Below are positions 51,689 through 61,407 of a stretch of 64,000 bases of DNA, piece by piece. Origin of the DNA: G963677915 sp963677915 (GTDB taxonomy: Bacteria > Bacillota > Clostridia > Lachnospirales > Vallitaleaceae); assembly GCA_963677915.2 (NCBI GenBank), contig CAXXGE010000028.1:248001-312000 (forward strand), in the 5' to 3' direction. The notes under the pieces are model-generated. The model saw only the letters and a program-made list of their open reading frames with translations, was not told the origin of the DNA and ran no database searches. Position 1 is the first letter of the stretch. Each line of letters starts with the position of its first letter. The translations under genes and the position numbers were made by a program.

Positions 51689-52946
51689 GAACGGTACGAT
51701 TTTCACCCATGACAAGACAATCTACAACATGGATATATTGATTGAGGATGGGAAAATCACCTCGATTGACAACAACATATCGGCCGAAGACCATTGCGAT
51801 GTCGTTGATGCGGAAGGCATGTATGTCATTCCGGGCCTTATCGACATGCACTGCGAACTCTGCGAACCAGGTTACGACTTCAGAGAAACGATGGAAACCG
51901 GTGGAACGAGTGCCATCTGCGGCGGTTTTACAGCTTTGACCCAGCTGCCGAACACCAATCCGGTCGTCGACAATAAAACGGTTGTAGAATATATTGTCAG
52001 CAAATCAAAAACCGAATGCGCACTTCCCATCTATCCCTATGGCGCGCTTACAATGGGCTGCGAAGGCAAGGAGATGGCAGAAGTGGGGGAGATGCAGATC
52101 AGGGGCATTATCGCTGTTTCTGACGGTGACAAATGCGTTCAGGACAGCTGGCTGGCAAAAACAACCTTCCAATATGCAGCTATGTTCGATATGCCGATTA
52201 TCCTTCATAGCGAGGATACGGCACTGTCGGAGGAAGCGGGTGTCAACGATGGCTACATAGCAACGCAGATGGGACTTGTAGGAGCGCCTGTATCGGCTGA
52301 GTCGATGATGGTGGCAAGACATCTTCTTCTTGCTGAGGAATTCAATATCAAGATACATTTATGCCATATTTCAACCGGCGCTTCTGTAGAACTCATCAGA
52401 CAGGCCAAGAAACGGGGTATGCGGGTTACAGCGGAAACTTCCCCCCAATATTTCTCTCTGACGGAGGAGTCGGCCCTGAATTACAACAGTCTTGCCAAAG
52501 TGAATCCGCCGCTTAGATGCGCAGAGGATGTCAGCGCCGTCATAGAAGGTATCAAGGACGGCACCATCGATGTCATCAGTTCGGACCACAAGCCGAATAC
52601 CATCGATTCCAAAGAAGTGGAGTTCGATCTGGCTTCCTATGGCATATCATCATTCGAGACTGCTTTGCCGGTTTCCTATACATATCTGGTCAAACCAGGA
52701 CATATCGACATGGAACGTCTCGTTCATATGACATCCACAAAGCCTTCCGAACTGCTGTCGATCAACCGGAGCCGTCTGGCAGTAGGATCTCTTGCAGACC
52801 TGACAATCATTGCACCTGAGGAGAACTACGTTGTGGATGCAAGCAAGTTTCAATCCAAAGCAAGGTATTCGCCTTATAACGGCAAGGAACTTTTCGGAAA
52901 AGTAAAATATACTTTTGTCGAAGGGAAAAAATACGATCTGGCATAA
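51663..52946 (+). CDS. pyrC: Dihydroorotase-like amidohydrolase lacking the HxH metal motif
   Basis: 427 residues, GGGAGG before the ATG. The type I dihydroorotase backbone is clear: IPGLIDMH near the start, GGFTALTQLPNTNPVVDN, LHSEDTAL, HLCHIST, KVNPPLRC, SSDHKPN. However the usual DxHxHxREPG reads DMHCELCEPG, replacing the second metal histidine by Glu and the substrate arginine by Cys, and PHH reads PQY. The distal His residues and Asp of SSDH remain. Inactive dihydroorotase-like chains that support an ATCase partner are known (PyrC' type), and this might be one, but here the ATCase partner is altered too. Confidence 0.75.
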   Translation: MMSIRTVIKNGTIFTHDKTIYNMDILIEDGKITSIDNNISAEDHCDVVDAEGMYVIPGLIDMHCELCEPGYDFRETMETGGTSAICGGFTALTQLPNTNPVVDNKTVVEYIVSKSKTECALPIYPYGALTMGCEGKEMAEVGEMQIRGIIAVSDGDKCVQDSWLAKTTFQYAAMFDMPIILHSEDTALSEEAGVNDGYIATQMGLVGAPVSAESMMVARHLLLAEEFNIKIHLCHISTGASVELIRQAKKRGMRVTAETSPQYFSLTEESALNYNSLAKVNPPLRCAEDVSAVIEGIKDGTIDVISSDHKPNTIDSKEVEFDLASYGISSFETALPVSYTYLVKPGHIDMERLVHMTSTKPSELLSINRSRLAVGSLADLTIIAPEENYVVDASKFQSKARYSPYNGKELFGKVKYTFVEGKKYDLA

Positions 52947-52968
52947 ATCAATTTACCATGCAAACCCA

Positions 52969-52997
52969 TTGAAATCACTGGGGGAGCATGGTATAAT
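52969..52997 (+). promoter_or_regulatory. Promoter of the XerC/D-type recombinase gene
   Basis: TTGAAA (52969-52974), 17-base spacer, TATAAT (52992-52997), 60 bases before the start codon. Confidence 0.7.
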
Positions 52998-53056
52998 CAT
53001 AATAGAACTATGCGCAAAACACAACTTTAACGAATAGATTGGGGGGTGTTAATCCG

Positions 53057-54118
53057 ATGACAGCCAAGAACTACCATGAAGAAATGGATATCAAGAACGC
53101 CAGGCATTTGCGGGAACTGCTTAAAACCTTGCCGCCATTCGTCCAGGAATTCTTCAGAGGCATAGAACAAACAACCTCTTCCAAAACCAGAATCGCTTAT
53201 GCCTATGACCTTCGCGTGTTTTTCAACTACCTGGCAGAATCACATACCGCATTCAAAGGCATTGATATCACAGCCTTGGATGTCGGATGCCTTGGTAACG
53301 TTTCTGCCGATGACATTGAAATGTACATGGATTATCTTGGCTACTACAATTCAGCCAGCCAGGACATATCCAAGGAATACATGAACCGCGAACGCGGCAA
53401 ATCCAGAAAGCTGGCATCCCTTAGGACCTTTTATCATTATTACTATAAAAAGCGCAAAATCGATGCCGATCCGACGATGCTGGTCGACCTGCCCAAGATC
53501 CACGAAAAGAACATCATACGGCTCGAACCGGACGAAGTCGCTCAGCTGCTGGATGTTGTTGAGTCCGGCAAAGGCCTCAGTGATGCTCAGCTTAGATATC
53601 ACGAACATACCAAGGACCGCGACCTGGCGCTCATGACTTTGCTGCTTGGCACAGGTATCCGTGTCAGCGAATGTGTCGGCCTTAATATGGCAGATATCGA
53701 CTTCTCGGTCAACGGGATCCGCATTGTACGCAAAGGCGGCTCCGAGGTGATTGTATACTTCGGCCAGGAGGTTGAAAGGGCTTTAAAGGCCTATCTGGAG
53801 CTTCGCAGGAAGACAATTGGTGCCACTGGCCACGAAGACGCTCTTTTTCTGTCGCTTCAGAACAAACGGCTGAGCGTCAGGTCCGTACAGAACCTGGTCA
53901 AAAAGTATGCCCAGCTGGTCACACGGCTCAAGAAGATTTCACCCCACAAACTGCGCAGCACTTACGGCACGAGTCTCTACAGGGAAACCGGCGACATCTA
54001 TCTGGTGGCCGATGTGCTGGGACATAAAGACGTCAATACGACAAAGCGCCATTACGCCCAAATTGAGGACGAGCGGCGCCGTATGGCTGCAAAGGCGGTC
54101 AAATTAAGAGACGATTAG
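53057..54118 (+). CDS. XerC/XerD-type tyrosine recombinase
   Basis: 353 residues. Catalytic residues: Arg in GTGIRVSECVGL, Lys in VRKGGSE, HKLRST (HxxR), GHKDVNTTKRHYAQ (His and Tyr). The N-terminus has the core-binding SAM-like domain (RIAYAYDLRVFFNYLAES). It is in core chromosome context without flanking att repeats, so it more likely acts in chromosome dimer resolution than mobility, though it is longer than typical XerD (about 300 residues). Confidence 0.85.
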   Translation: MTAKNYHEEMDIKNARHLRELLKTLPPFVQEFFRGIEQTTSSKTRIAYAYDLRVFFNYLAESHTAFKGIDITALDVGCLGNVSADDIEMYMDYLGYYNSASQDISKEYMNRERGKSRKLASLRTFYHYYYKKRKIDADPTMLVDLPKIHEKNIIRLEPDEVAQLLDVVESGKGLSDAQLRYHEHTKDRDLALMTLLLGTGIRVSECVGLNMADIDFSVNGIRIVRKGGSEVIVYFGQEVERALKAYLELRRKTIGATGHEDALFLSLQNKRLSVRSVQNLVKKYAQLVTRLKKISPHKLRSTYGTSLYRETGDIYLVADVLGHKDVNTTKRHYAQIEDERRRMAAKAVKLRDD

Positions 54119-54417
54119 CACGTCTGATTGCCAACAGCTTTGCTTCCTTTCATTTCCAGCGACTCGACAAAGGCGGATATATGGGACAGGCCTTCTTCAG
54201 ACAAGGCGTAACGGACCCATTTTCCGTCTTTTCTTGAAGTGACAAGCCCTGCTTCCACCAGAATCTTCATATGATGCGAAAGCGTCGGCTGGCTGATCGA
54301 GAGTTCTTCTAGTATGACACAAGCGCAGCTTTCTTCCATCTCAAGTGCAGACAGTATCCTCAGTCGGTTTTCATCGGACAGCGCTTTGAATATGGCTGCT
54401 GTTTTCTTTATATCCAT
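54115..54417 (-). CDS. ArsR/SmtB-family transcriptional regulator
   Basis: 100 residues. Winged helix with ALSDENRLRILSALEMEESC, CVILEELSISQPTLSHHMKI (recognition helix) and GLVTSRKDGKWVRYALS. The cysteine pair around the ELEE helix (ESCACVILEE) resembles the ArsR-type metal or arsenic sensor site. It is divergent from the permease gene and most likely represses it and itself in the absence of metal. Confidence 0.9.
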   Translation of the reverse strand: MDIKKTAAIFKALSDENRLRILSALEMEESCACVILEELSISQPTLSHHMKILVEAGLVTSRKDGKWVRYALSEEGLSHISAFVESLEMKGSKAVGNQTC

Positions 54418-54452
54418 AATTAGACTCCTAAATTAATTTATTACGCTTTAAT

Positions 54453-54506
54453 ATATTGACATCCATCTATATTTAGTTTATCCTATATATCGACAAACGT
54501 CAATAT
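54453..54506. promoter_or_regulatory. ArsR-type operators between the divergent genes
   Basis: ATATTGAC (54453-54460) and GTCAATAT (54499-54506) are exact inverted copies. The right-hand one is also half of ATATCGAC-AAAC-GTCAATAT (54487-54506), an imperfect palindrome of the size bound by ArsR dimers. Confidence 0.6.
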
Positions 54507-54533
54507 GACAAATTGATATCAAGGAGAGTTTTT

Positions 54534-55538
54534 ATGCAGATCTTCAGCTGGTTAAACAACAACTTATTGAAAATGACATGGCTGGACCAACTTGTCCGCC
54601 GCCTTGTAGAAGATGCTTTCGGGCTGGACCTTGAAACACCTTTGGGCGGAAGCCTGCATTTCTATATCTACGATGTGATCAAGATATTCATCCTGCTATC
54701 GTTTCTAATATTCACAGTGTCCTACATACAGAGTCATTTCTCACCCGAACGGGCCAGGAACATACTGAGCCGCTTCAACGGGCTGACCGCTAATATACTT
54801 GGCGCACTGCTAGGTACACTGACTCCTTTTTGTTCCTGCTCCTCTATTCCGATTTTCATTGGATTTACAAATGCAGGGCTGCCTCTTGGCGTTACCTTTT
54901 CGTTCCTTGTGTCGTCGCCGCTTGTCGACCTGGCCTCGGTCATACTGCTGGCCAGCATATTCAACTGGCGGATCGCTTTTGCATACGTTATCGTCGGCCT
55001 GGTGCTCGCTGTCCTGGCAGGTACGCTCATAAGCAGAATGAACCCTGTCAAATACATCGAGCCTTTCGTGTTCAATGATGACCGCGAAGGCTATGCACAG
55101 GAGGAAATGAACATTCCGGAGCGGATATCCTTCTCTTTGGTCGAACTCAAGTACATTTTGAAAAAAGTATGGATTTACGTCATCATCGGTGTCGGTATCG
55201 GCGCGGTCATTCACAACTGGGTTCCCGAGTCCTATGTGACAGCTGTTCTTGGAGAAGACAAGTGGTATTCCGTCTTCCTGGCCGTTATGGTTGGTGTCCC
55301 TATGTATGCTGATATATTCGGGACGCTCCCGATTGCGGAAGCACTGGTTTTGAAAGGCGTGGGACTCGGTACGGCGCTTTCCTTCATGATGGCAGTAACT
55401 GCCTTGTCACTGCCTTCACTGCTGCTATTGAAAAACGTCGTCAAAACAAAGCTGCTGGTTTTCTTCACAGGACTGGTTGCATCGGGCATCCTTATTATCG
55501 GAATCCTCTTCAACACATTTGGCCACCTGCTGTATTAG
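54534..55538 (+). CDS. Permease of the DUF318/ArsP-like family
   Basis: 334 residues, AAGGAGAG before the ATG. About eight hydrophobic segments; conserved motifs include GTLTPFCSCSSIPIF (the CSC-containing site of this family), GLPLGVTFSFLVSSPLVDLA and VGVPMYADIFGTLPIAEAL. Members export organoarsenicals or divalent metals. Control by the neighbouring ArsR-type gene supports a metal/metalloid efflux role; the substrate is not certain. Confidence 0.85.
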   Translation: MQIFSWLNNNLLKMTWLDQLVRRLVEDAFGLDLETPLGGSLHFYIYDVIKIFILLSFLIFTVSYIQSHFSPERARNILSRFNGLTANILGALLGTLTPFCSCSSIPIFIGFTNAGLPLGVTFSFLVSSPLVDLASVILLASIFNWRIAFAYVIVGLVLAVLAGTLISRMNPVKYIEPFVFNDDREGYAQEEMNIPERISFSLVELKYILKKVWIYVIIGVGIGAVIHNWVPESYVTAVLGEDKWYSVFLAVMVGVPMYADIFGTLPIAEALVLKGVGLGTALSFMMAVTALSLPSLLLLKNVVKTKLLVFFTGLVASGILIIGILFNTFGHLLY

Positions 55539-56212
55539 ATATGTCTTGATGGCCTGTTTTCAATCTTGTTGATATACTTTTCCACGTTGTTCATACCGCA
55601 TGATTTTGCAAGTTCAGCTGCTTTTTTGTGGCTGAACTTTATTTTTACTATTTTGGCTGTTACAGAATTCTTCTTCACATTCATAATGGCATAGCTGGCC
55701 TTATCGTCATCACCAGCATTGCACAAGCCAACAGAACCCGGATTCACCAGCAAACGGTCGCCTATATCAACGACGTAAGGTTCATGGATGTGTCCTGACA
55801 GGATAATCTGCTCCGGATAACCGTAGAGGATATCGTCAAGCCGGTCACTTTTCATTTCAGGAAAGATCCTTTCCCCGACATCCCTCGGCGTACCATGCAA
55901 ACAGAGTATATCGACCCCTTTTACCGTAAGTGATTTTACGATCGGCAGGTCTTTGATGAAGGCAACATCCTCATCAGTGAGCTGGTCACGAATGAAAAGC
56001 TCCTCATCAATCCAGTCATCCGTATTGCCTTTTATCCAGACAATCGGGTCCAGATTCCTCATGACCTTCAGGCACCCTTTAGCATCCGGGCCACCGATAA
56101 AAAGGTCGCCAAGGAATATAACTTTGCTGATATTCCTTTCCTGCAAGTCTTTTACTATTTTTCTAAGCGCCGTCGTATTTCCATGTACATCAGATAAAAC
56201 TGCTATTTTCAT
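55535..56212 (-). CDS. Metallophosphoesterase (YfcE-like, extended)
   Basis: 225 residues. Calcineurin-type metal motifs: VLSDVHGN, FLGDLFIGGPDA, KGNTDDW, LHGTPRDVG, LSGHIHEP. Phosphodiesterase of unknown physiological substrate; about 40 residues longer than YfcE at the C-terminus. It overlaps the upstream phosphatase gene by four bases. Confidence 0.88.
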   Translation of the reverse strand: MKIAVLSDVHGNTTALRKIVKDLQERNISKVIFLGDLFIGGPDAKGCLKVMRNLDPIVWIKGNTDDWIDEELFIRDQLTDEDVAFIKDLPIVKSLTVKGVDILCLHGTPRDVGERIFPEMKSDRLDDILYGYPEQIILSGHIHEPYVVDIGDRLLVNPGSVGLCNAGDDDKASYAIMNVKKNSVTAKIVKIKFSHKKAAELAKSCGMNNVEKYINKIENRPSRHI

Positions 56213-56868
56213 ACAATCACTTCCTTTAAAACCGCCAGCAGTTCACTTGGATCGTTTGCAATGAATTCCGGTTCATGGGCTTTCAGTTCATCCAACGTGC
56301 GGAAACCCCAGGCAACCCCGACACGGTGGACTGAGGCATTCTTGCCCGTCATCATATCAATATCGGAATCCCCTATATAGAGTACATCTTCTTTCGTCAG
56401 TCCATAGCGGTCCATAATTGCCAAAACGCTGTGAGGATCCGGCTTCTTGGGCCTCTCGCTTGATGCGCCGTACACATGCTCAATGCCATAGCTGCCGAAA
56501 AATTGATCGACGATCACATTGGCAGCATCCTGCCGCTTGTTTGTATTGACCGCAATATGGCAGCCAGTGCCTTTAAGGTATTCCAGGCAGTCATAGATGC
56601 CGTCATATACATACAGGTTATAGTCGAAATACTTGGCGTAGTTATCCAGCAGTTCCCTGTAGTAGCCATCAAAGGCATCCGGCGTGTTGTTGTCTCCCAG
56701 TGCTCGTTCACACAGCTTCCTTAGCCCATTGCCAATGAACCTCTTGTATGCTTCGATATCATGGGTTTTGAAACCATGCTGAATCAAAACATTGTTCATG
56801 CAGAAAGCCAACGACTCCGATGAATCCACCAAAGTCCCGTCAAGGTCCCAAATCACCAATTTAAACAT
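56209..56868 (-). CDS. HAD-superfamily phosphatase (phosphoglycolate phosphatase-like)
   Basis: 219 residues. Motif I DLDGTLVDS, motif II VNTNKRQ, motif III with KPDPHSVL and motif IV YIGDSDIDMMTG, with an alpha-helical C1 cap. It resembles Gph/PpaX. It is downstream of lpdA, which overlaps it by 8 bases. Confidence 0.88.
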   Translation of the reverse strand: MFKLVIWDLDGTLVDSSESLAFCMNNVLIQHGFKTHDIEAYKRFIGNGLRKLCERALGDNNTPDAFDGYYRELLDNYAKYFDYNLYVYDGIYDCLEYLKGTGCHIAVNTNKRQDAANVIVDQFFGSYGIEHVYGASSERPKKPDPHSVLAIMDRYGLTKEDVLYIGDSDIDMMTGKNASVHRVGVAWGFRTLDELKAHEPEFIANDPSELLAVLKEVIV

Positions 56869-58207
56869 GCTTTTCTCCTATTCTGTCTTTTAGGTTTCTA
56901 GTACATTCAAGAAAGAGTTCGCCAAGTGTCGGATGTGCAAAAACCATATCGGACAGCCTGAAGACATCGATACCGCCTTCCATGGCTATGACACCGTAAT
57001 GGATCAGGTCGGATGCATGGGCACCAAGAATATGGAGTCCAAGAAGCTTGCCATCCCGGTCAACCAGCATCTTCACAAAGCCTTCCTGCTGTCCCGCTGC
57101 TGCCGCCTTGCCGTTTGTACCGTAAAGAAGCTTTTCAACGAAATATTCTGTTCCAGCATCTGCACATTCGGTTTCAGTCATGCCGACAGCAGCCATTTCC
57201 GGTTCTGTAAAGACACAGGCAGGAATATATCGGTTTGATACAGGCTTATTCTTGATTAAATAATCTATAACCTGGCGTCCCTGCGACACCGCACTGTGAG
57301 CCAGCATGGATATGCCGTTGATGTCACCTATAGCATACACGTTTTCAATTGATGTCTGGCAATCGGCACCGACGGTTACATAACTATTGTTATGTAATAT
57401 ACCCGTTTTGTCAAAATGCTCTCGGTCATAATTGCCCCATCTTCCGACCGCCGATAACACAGCGTCGATTTCTACTGATCCAGCATTATTATTGCTGCAA
57501 TAATTGATGACTGCAGAATTGTCCGTCTCCTCAATCGATTCAACCTTAGCTCCCGATATGATTTTGATGCCCTGCTTTTTGGCAAAAGACTTATACCGCT
57601 TAACCATGTCGGTATCAAGGGTTGACAGAATCGACTTTTCGTACTCAATGACGGTTGTCTCAATGCCCAAGGCGGCAAATGCCGTAGCGAATTCCATGCC
57701 GATGACGCCGCCGCCAATGATTCCGATGGTGGCCGGCAATGACTTCAGGGTCCAAATCGTATCGGAATCAGATACTTTGCTACATGAATACCCAGGAATT
57801 TCCAGACCAATTGGTTTGGAACCCGTCGCTAGCAATATGAAATCCGCATTAATCCTTTTTGTATTACCGTTCGCATTTCGAACATTAACAGTTTTCGAGT
57901 CAAATACCTCGCCATGGCCAGAAACCAGCGAAATACCAGCCTTTTTCAACGAAGATTCAATACTATTCTTCAGAAAGCCTATAACTGATTCCCTTTTATC
58001 GACAATTCGTTCATAATCCGAACGATTAAATACGCCCGACAGCGATTCAGCCAGCAAGGACTTGGTAGGGATGCAGCCTCTATTCAGGCATGTACCGCCA
58101 ATCTCCCCCGACTCTACCAGGGTGACATCCATCTTATTTCGGGCTGCATAAAGGGCTGTCTCATAACCACCCGGACCGGCACCTATAATCACAATTTTCT
58201 TACGCAT
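56861..58207 (-). CDS. lpdA: Dihydrolipoyl dehydrogenase (glycine cleavage L protein)
   Basis: 448 residues. FAD-binding GAGPGGYETALYAA, redox disulfide GGTCLNRGCIPTKSL, NAD-binding GIIGGGVIGMEFATAF, and a C-terminal HAHPTLGE-type active-site motif reading FAHPTLGELFLE. It reoxidises the lipoyl arm of GcvH. The ATG at 58207 follows GGAGG and overlaps the gcvPB end by eight bases. Confidence 0.94.
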   Translation of the reverse strand: MRKKIVIIGAGPGGYETALYAARNKMDVTLVESGEIGGTCLNRGCIPTKSLLAESLSGVFNRSDYERIVDKRESVIGFLKNSIESSLKKAGISLVSGHGEVFDSKTVNVRNANGNTKRINADFILLATGSKPIGLEIPGYSCSKVSDSDTIWTLKSLPATIGIIGGGVIGMEFATAFAALGIETTVIEYEKSILSTLDTDMVKRYKSFAKKQGIKIISGAKVESIEETDNSAVINYCSNNNAGSVEIDAVLSAVGRWGNYDREHFDKTGILHNNSYVTVGADCQTSIENVYAIGDINGISMLAHSAVSQGRQVIDYLIKNKPVSNRYIPACVFTEPEMAAVGMTETECADAGTEYFVEKLLYGTNGKAAAAGQQEGFVKMLVDRDGKLLGLHILGAHASDLIHYGVIAMEGGIDVFRLSDMVFAHPTLGELFLECTRNLKDRIGEKHV

Positions 58208-59672
58208 CACCAATGCCTCCGGTTGTAAAGTCATATGCCACAACAGGTTTTCTCGCAGCCGTCACTTCATCCAGGCGCTTGACTGAAACCGATTCGGGTG
58301 CATTTCGAAGCAACTCCGGATTATTTCTGGCCTCATCAGCTATCCTAAGCAGTGCATCAATATAGGCATCGATTTCTTCAAGGCTTTCTGACTCAGTAGG
58401 TTCTATCATCAAGGCCTGCTCCACTATGAGCGGAAAATAGATTGTAGGTGGATGAAAACCAAGATCAATCAACCGCTTGGCGACATCCATAGTTGTGATG
58501 CCATTCGGTTCAAGGAGACCCGAAAGAACGAACTCATGTTTACATAATATATTATATGGTAACTTGTAGGCGCCTTTCAAACGCTCTTTCATATAGTTGG
58601 CGTTCAGTACGGCAATTTCCGATGCCTCGCGCAAACCTTTCCTGCCCATCATCAGAATATAGACATAAGCTCTTAACAATATGCCGAAATTGCCATTGAA
58701 AGCCTTCACTTTGCCTATTGAATCGGCTGGGAGACTCCATCGAAAGCCTTCTTCCCCCATTTCTACGACAGGCCCGGGTAAATATCGGGTCAGAGACTCA
58801 ACAACCGCTACAGGCCCGCTGCCAGGTCCGCCGCCGCCATGAGGAGTCGAGAAAGTCTTGTGCAGGTTCAGGTGGACGATATCAAATCCCATGTCGCTCG
58901 GCCTTGTGACGCCAACGTTCGCATTCATATTGGCGCCGTCATAGTAAAGCAGACCGCCTGCTCCATGGATCAATGATGCAATCTTACAGATATCCTTTTC
59001 AAAAAGACCAAGGGTATTGGGATTTGTAAGCATAAGCCCCGCCACTTGATTGTCTATCATTGCTTCCAGGGCATCAAGATCAATGGTGCCGCTAGCATTC
59101 GATGGTATTTCTTTTGTAACGAAGCCAGCCATAGTGACGCTGGCGGGATTGGTTCCATGGGCCGAATCCGGAATCAGGATGATTTTTTTGTCCTCTGTTC
59201 CTTTGTCCTTGAGATAGCTCTTGATTATCATAAGACCCGTCAGTTCTCCCTGGGAACCAGCGGCAGGCTGAAGTGAGACGCCTTTCATGCCGGTAATTTC
59301 GCACAGATACTCCTGAAGCCTGTACATTAGTTCCATGTTGCCTTGGGTGATGCTTTCCGGCCAATACGGATGACTGCTTCTGAAGCCATCAATACCAGCT
59401 GCAGCCTCGTTTATTTTGGGGTTATACTTCATGGTGCATGATCCCAGAGGATACATCCCCGTATCAATACCGTAGTTTTTGTTGGAAAGAAGCGTATAAT
59501 GCCTTACTACCTGGTTCTCACTGACCTCCGGGAGACGCGGCTTTACTGACCTGAGAAGATGGGCAGGGATCTCTTCCAATGCTGATTTTTCATCCATCGC
59601 TGCCGGTTCAATGTGTATGCCGCATCGGCTGGATTTTGAAAGTTCGAAGATCAGCTTGTCATAGTATTTCAT
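58200..59672 (-). CDS. gcvPB: Glycine decarboxylase subunit 2
   Basis: 490 residues. The PLP-binding lysine lies in HLNLHKTFSTPHGGGGPGSG. The substrate/cofactor region includes DSAHGTNPASVTMAG and GLMLTNPNTLGLFEKD. With GcvPA it decarboxylates glycine and transfers the aminomethyl group to GcvH. It overlaps gcvPA by 14 bases. Confidence 0.96.
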   Translation of the reverse strand: MKYYDKLIFELSKSSRCGIHIEPAAMDEKSALEEIPAHLLRSVKPRLPEVSENQVVRHYTLLSNKNYGIDTGMYPLGSCTMKYNPKINEAAAGIDGFRSSHPYWPESITQGNMELMYRLQEYLCEITGMKGVSLQPAAGSQGELTGLMIIKSYLKDKGTEDKKIILIPDSAHGTNPASVTMAGFVTKEIPSNASGTIDLDALEAMIDNQVAGLMLTNPNTLGLFEKDICKIASLIHGAGGLLYYDGANMNANVGVTRPSDMGFDIVHLNLHKTFSTPHGGGGPGSGPVAVVESLTRYLPGPVVEMGEEGFRWSLPADSIGKVKAFNGNFGILLRAYVYILMMGRKGLREASEIAVLNANYMKERLKGAYKLPYNILCKHEFVLSGLLEPNGITTMDVAKRLIDLGFHPPTIYFPLIVEQALMIEPTESESLEEIDAYIDALLRIADEARNNPELLRNAPESVSVKRLDEVTAARKPVVAYDFTTGGIGDA

Positions 59673-61008
59673 TCAGCACACCCCCAAACGTCATAATGGC
59701 AATATCCATCGTCTCCTTATCGGTCATTTCTGTAGCGCAGACGAGCAGCAGGTCCGCGGCATCATCAACAAGCCCTTTCAGTTTTATTCCCGGAACAACG
59801 CCTTGAATGACACACGCATCGTACACCGCATCAAGATCGGGAACCCTGATGACAAACTCATTGAAAAAAGGCGAGTCGTAAACACTTTCAACTGTTTCCA
59901 AAGAGGTCAGACCTCTTTTCAGATAGCGCGCATTGGCCATGCTCGCAGCTGCAATGTGCCTCAGTCCTTCCGGACCCACGGTCGACAGGTAGATTGTAGC
60001 CGCAAGTGCGTTCAATGCCTCGTTGGACGTGATATTGCTGGTCGCTTTCTCCCTGCGGATATGCTGCTCTCTAGCCTGCAGCGTAAGTACAAATCCCCTT
60101 TTACCGTCCAGATCCTTTGTTTGCCCGACGATGCGTCCCGGAAGTTTCCGCATCAGTTTTTTGGTCGTGGCCATATAGCCGGCTGTAGGACCTCCAAAAT
60201 TCATGGCATTCCCAAATACCTGCACATCACCCACAGCAATGTCCGCCCCCCATTCAGAAGGGGATTTCAGTACGGCAAGTGCCATCGGATTGGCTATGGT
60301 GACTAGAAGTGACTTGTTGACATGCATCATATCCGCTACGCCTGTCAAGTCCTCGATGATTCCTTGGAAGTTTGGGTATTGGACAATATAAGCCGCCGTA
60401 TCTTCATCCAGCAACGCTTCAATATTCCTGGTAGGGACAGCGCCGTCCGATGCCACAGGCACTTCCACAAGCATATGTCCTTTGAATCGAAGGTAGGTTG
60501 CCAGCACCTTCTTATAGTCCGGATGTGCGGATGCTGCGACAAGCACTTTGTTCCGCTTTGTCTCAGCACACGCCATAAAGGCTGCTTCTGCTGTAGCAGC
60601 AGCTCCGTCATAATGGGAGGCATTCGCCGCATCAAGGCCAGTCAGTTCGCAGATCATCGTCTGGAACTCAAAAATGGCCTGCAGGGTACCCTGGCTGATT
60701 TCAGGCTGATAGGGCGTGTAAGCTGTATAGAATTCAGACCGGTTAAGCAGTTGTCCGATATGTTCGGGAATGTAATGGTCGTAAATGCCGCCGCCTGCAA
60801 GTGAAATAACGTCGCCGTTCTTTCCAGCCAGCGATTTCATATGGCGCATCAGCGACTGACCACTCATACGCAAAGGCAGTTTAAGGCAGTCTTCCTCCAG
60901 CTTAAGTCCGCTGTCGATATCCGCGAAAAGATCCTTAATCGATCCGACGCCAACAACCGCCAGCATTTTATTCAAATCTTCCTGTGTATGTGGAATATAT
61001 GGATGCAT
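59659..61008 (-). CDS. gcvPA: Glycine decarboxylase subunit 1
   Basis: 449 residues, GGAGGGG before the ATG. It opens HPYIPHTQEDLNKMLAVVGV, as the family does, with YTPYQPEISQGTLQAIFEFQ and the VQYPNFQGIIED block. It forms the catalytic heterotetramer with GcvPB. The split P protein is typical of Firmicutes and archaea. Confidence 0.96.
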   Translation of the reverse strand: MHPYIPHTQEDLNKMLAVVGVGSIKDLFADIDSGLKLEEDCLKLPLRMSGQSLMRHMKSLAGKNGDVISLAGGGIYDHYIPEHIGQLLNRSEFYTAYTPYQPEISQGTLQAIFEFQTMICELTGLDAANASHYDGAAATAEAAFMACAETKRNKVLVAASAHPDYKKVLATYLRFKGHMLVEVPVASDGAVPTRNIEALLDEDTAAYIVQYPNFQGIIEDLTGVADMMHVNKSLLVTIANPMALAVLKSPSEWGADIAVGDVQVFGNAMNFGGPTAGYMATTKKLMRKLPGRIVGQTKDLDGKRGFVLTLQAREQHIRREKATSNITSNEALNALAATIYLSTVGPEGLRHIAAASMANARYLKRGLTSLETVESVYDSPFFNEFVIRVPDLDAVYDACVIQGVVPGIKLKGLVDDAADLLLVCATEMTDKETMDIAIMTFGGVLNEIL

Positions 61009-61022
61009 GACACCCCTCCATC

Positions 61023-61406
61023 CTAGTCTAGTGAATTGCAGTAGTCCTCGTAAGCATTGCTGTCCATAAGGTCCTTGACAGCTTCCTCATCAAAGTTGGC
61101 AATAATGGCAATCGGATTGTCAAACGGTGCCTCATTCAGAAGTTCTGGAGAATCTTCAAGGGCTTCGTTTACTTCAACAATTGTTCCGGTAACAGGCATG
61201 TAGATATCGGCTGCAGCTTTGACAGATTCCACAACCGCAAAGGCATCTTCAGCGTCAAACACAGCATCCACTTCAGGAAGATCCACATATACGATATCCC
61301 CCATCGCCTGCTGAGCATAATCCGTTATGCCAATTGCCGCACCATTGCCCCTAATATCAATCCATTCATGTTCTTTCGTATAATAGTAACCTTCTACAAC
61401 TGCCAT
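61023..61406 (-). CDS. gcvH: Glycine cleavage system H protein
   Basis: 127 residues. The lipoylated lysine sits in VVESVKAAADIYMPVTGTI. The start at ATG 61406 (AVVEGYYYTKEHEW) gives the normal size. It shuttles the aminomethyl group between P, T and L proteins. Confidence 0.96.
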   Translation of the reverse strand: MAVVEGYYYTKEHEWIDIRGNGAAIGITDYAQQAMGDIVYVDLPEVDAVFDAEDAFAVVESVKAAADIYMPVTGTIVEVNEALEDSPELLNEAPFDNPIAIIANFDEEAVKDLMDSNAYEDYCNSLD

Positions 61407-61407
61407 C

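Noticed and set aside
53057..54118. Second genomic island around the XerC/D-type recombinase
   Set aside because: No tRNA, flanking direct repeats or change of base composition; neighbours are core genes.
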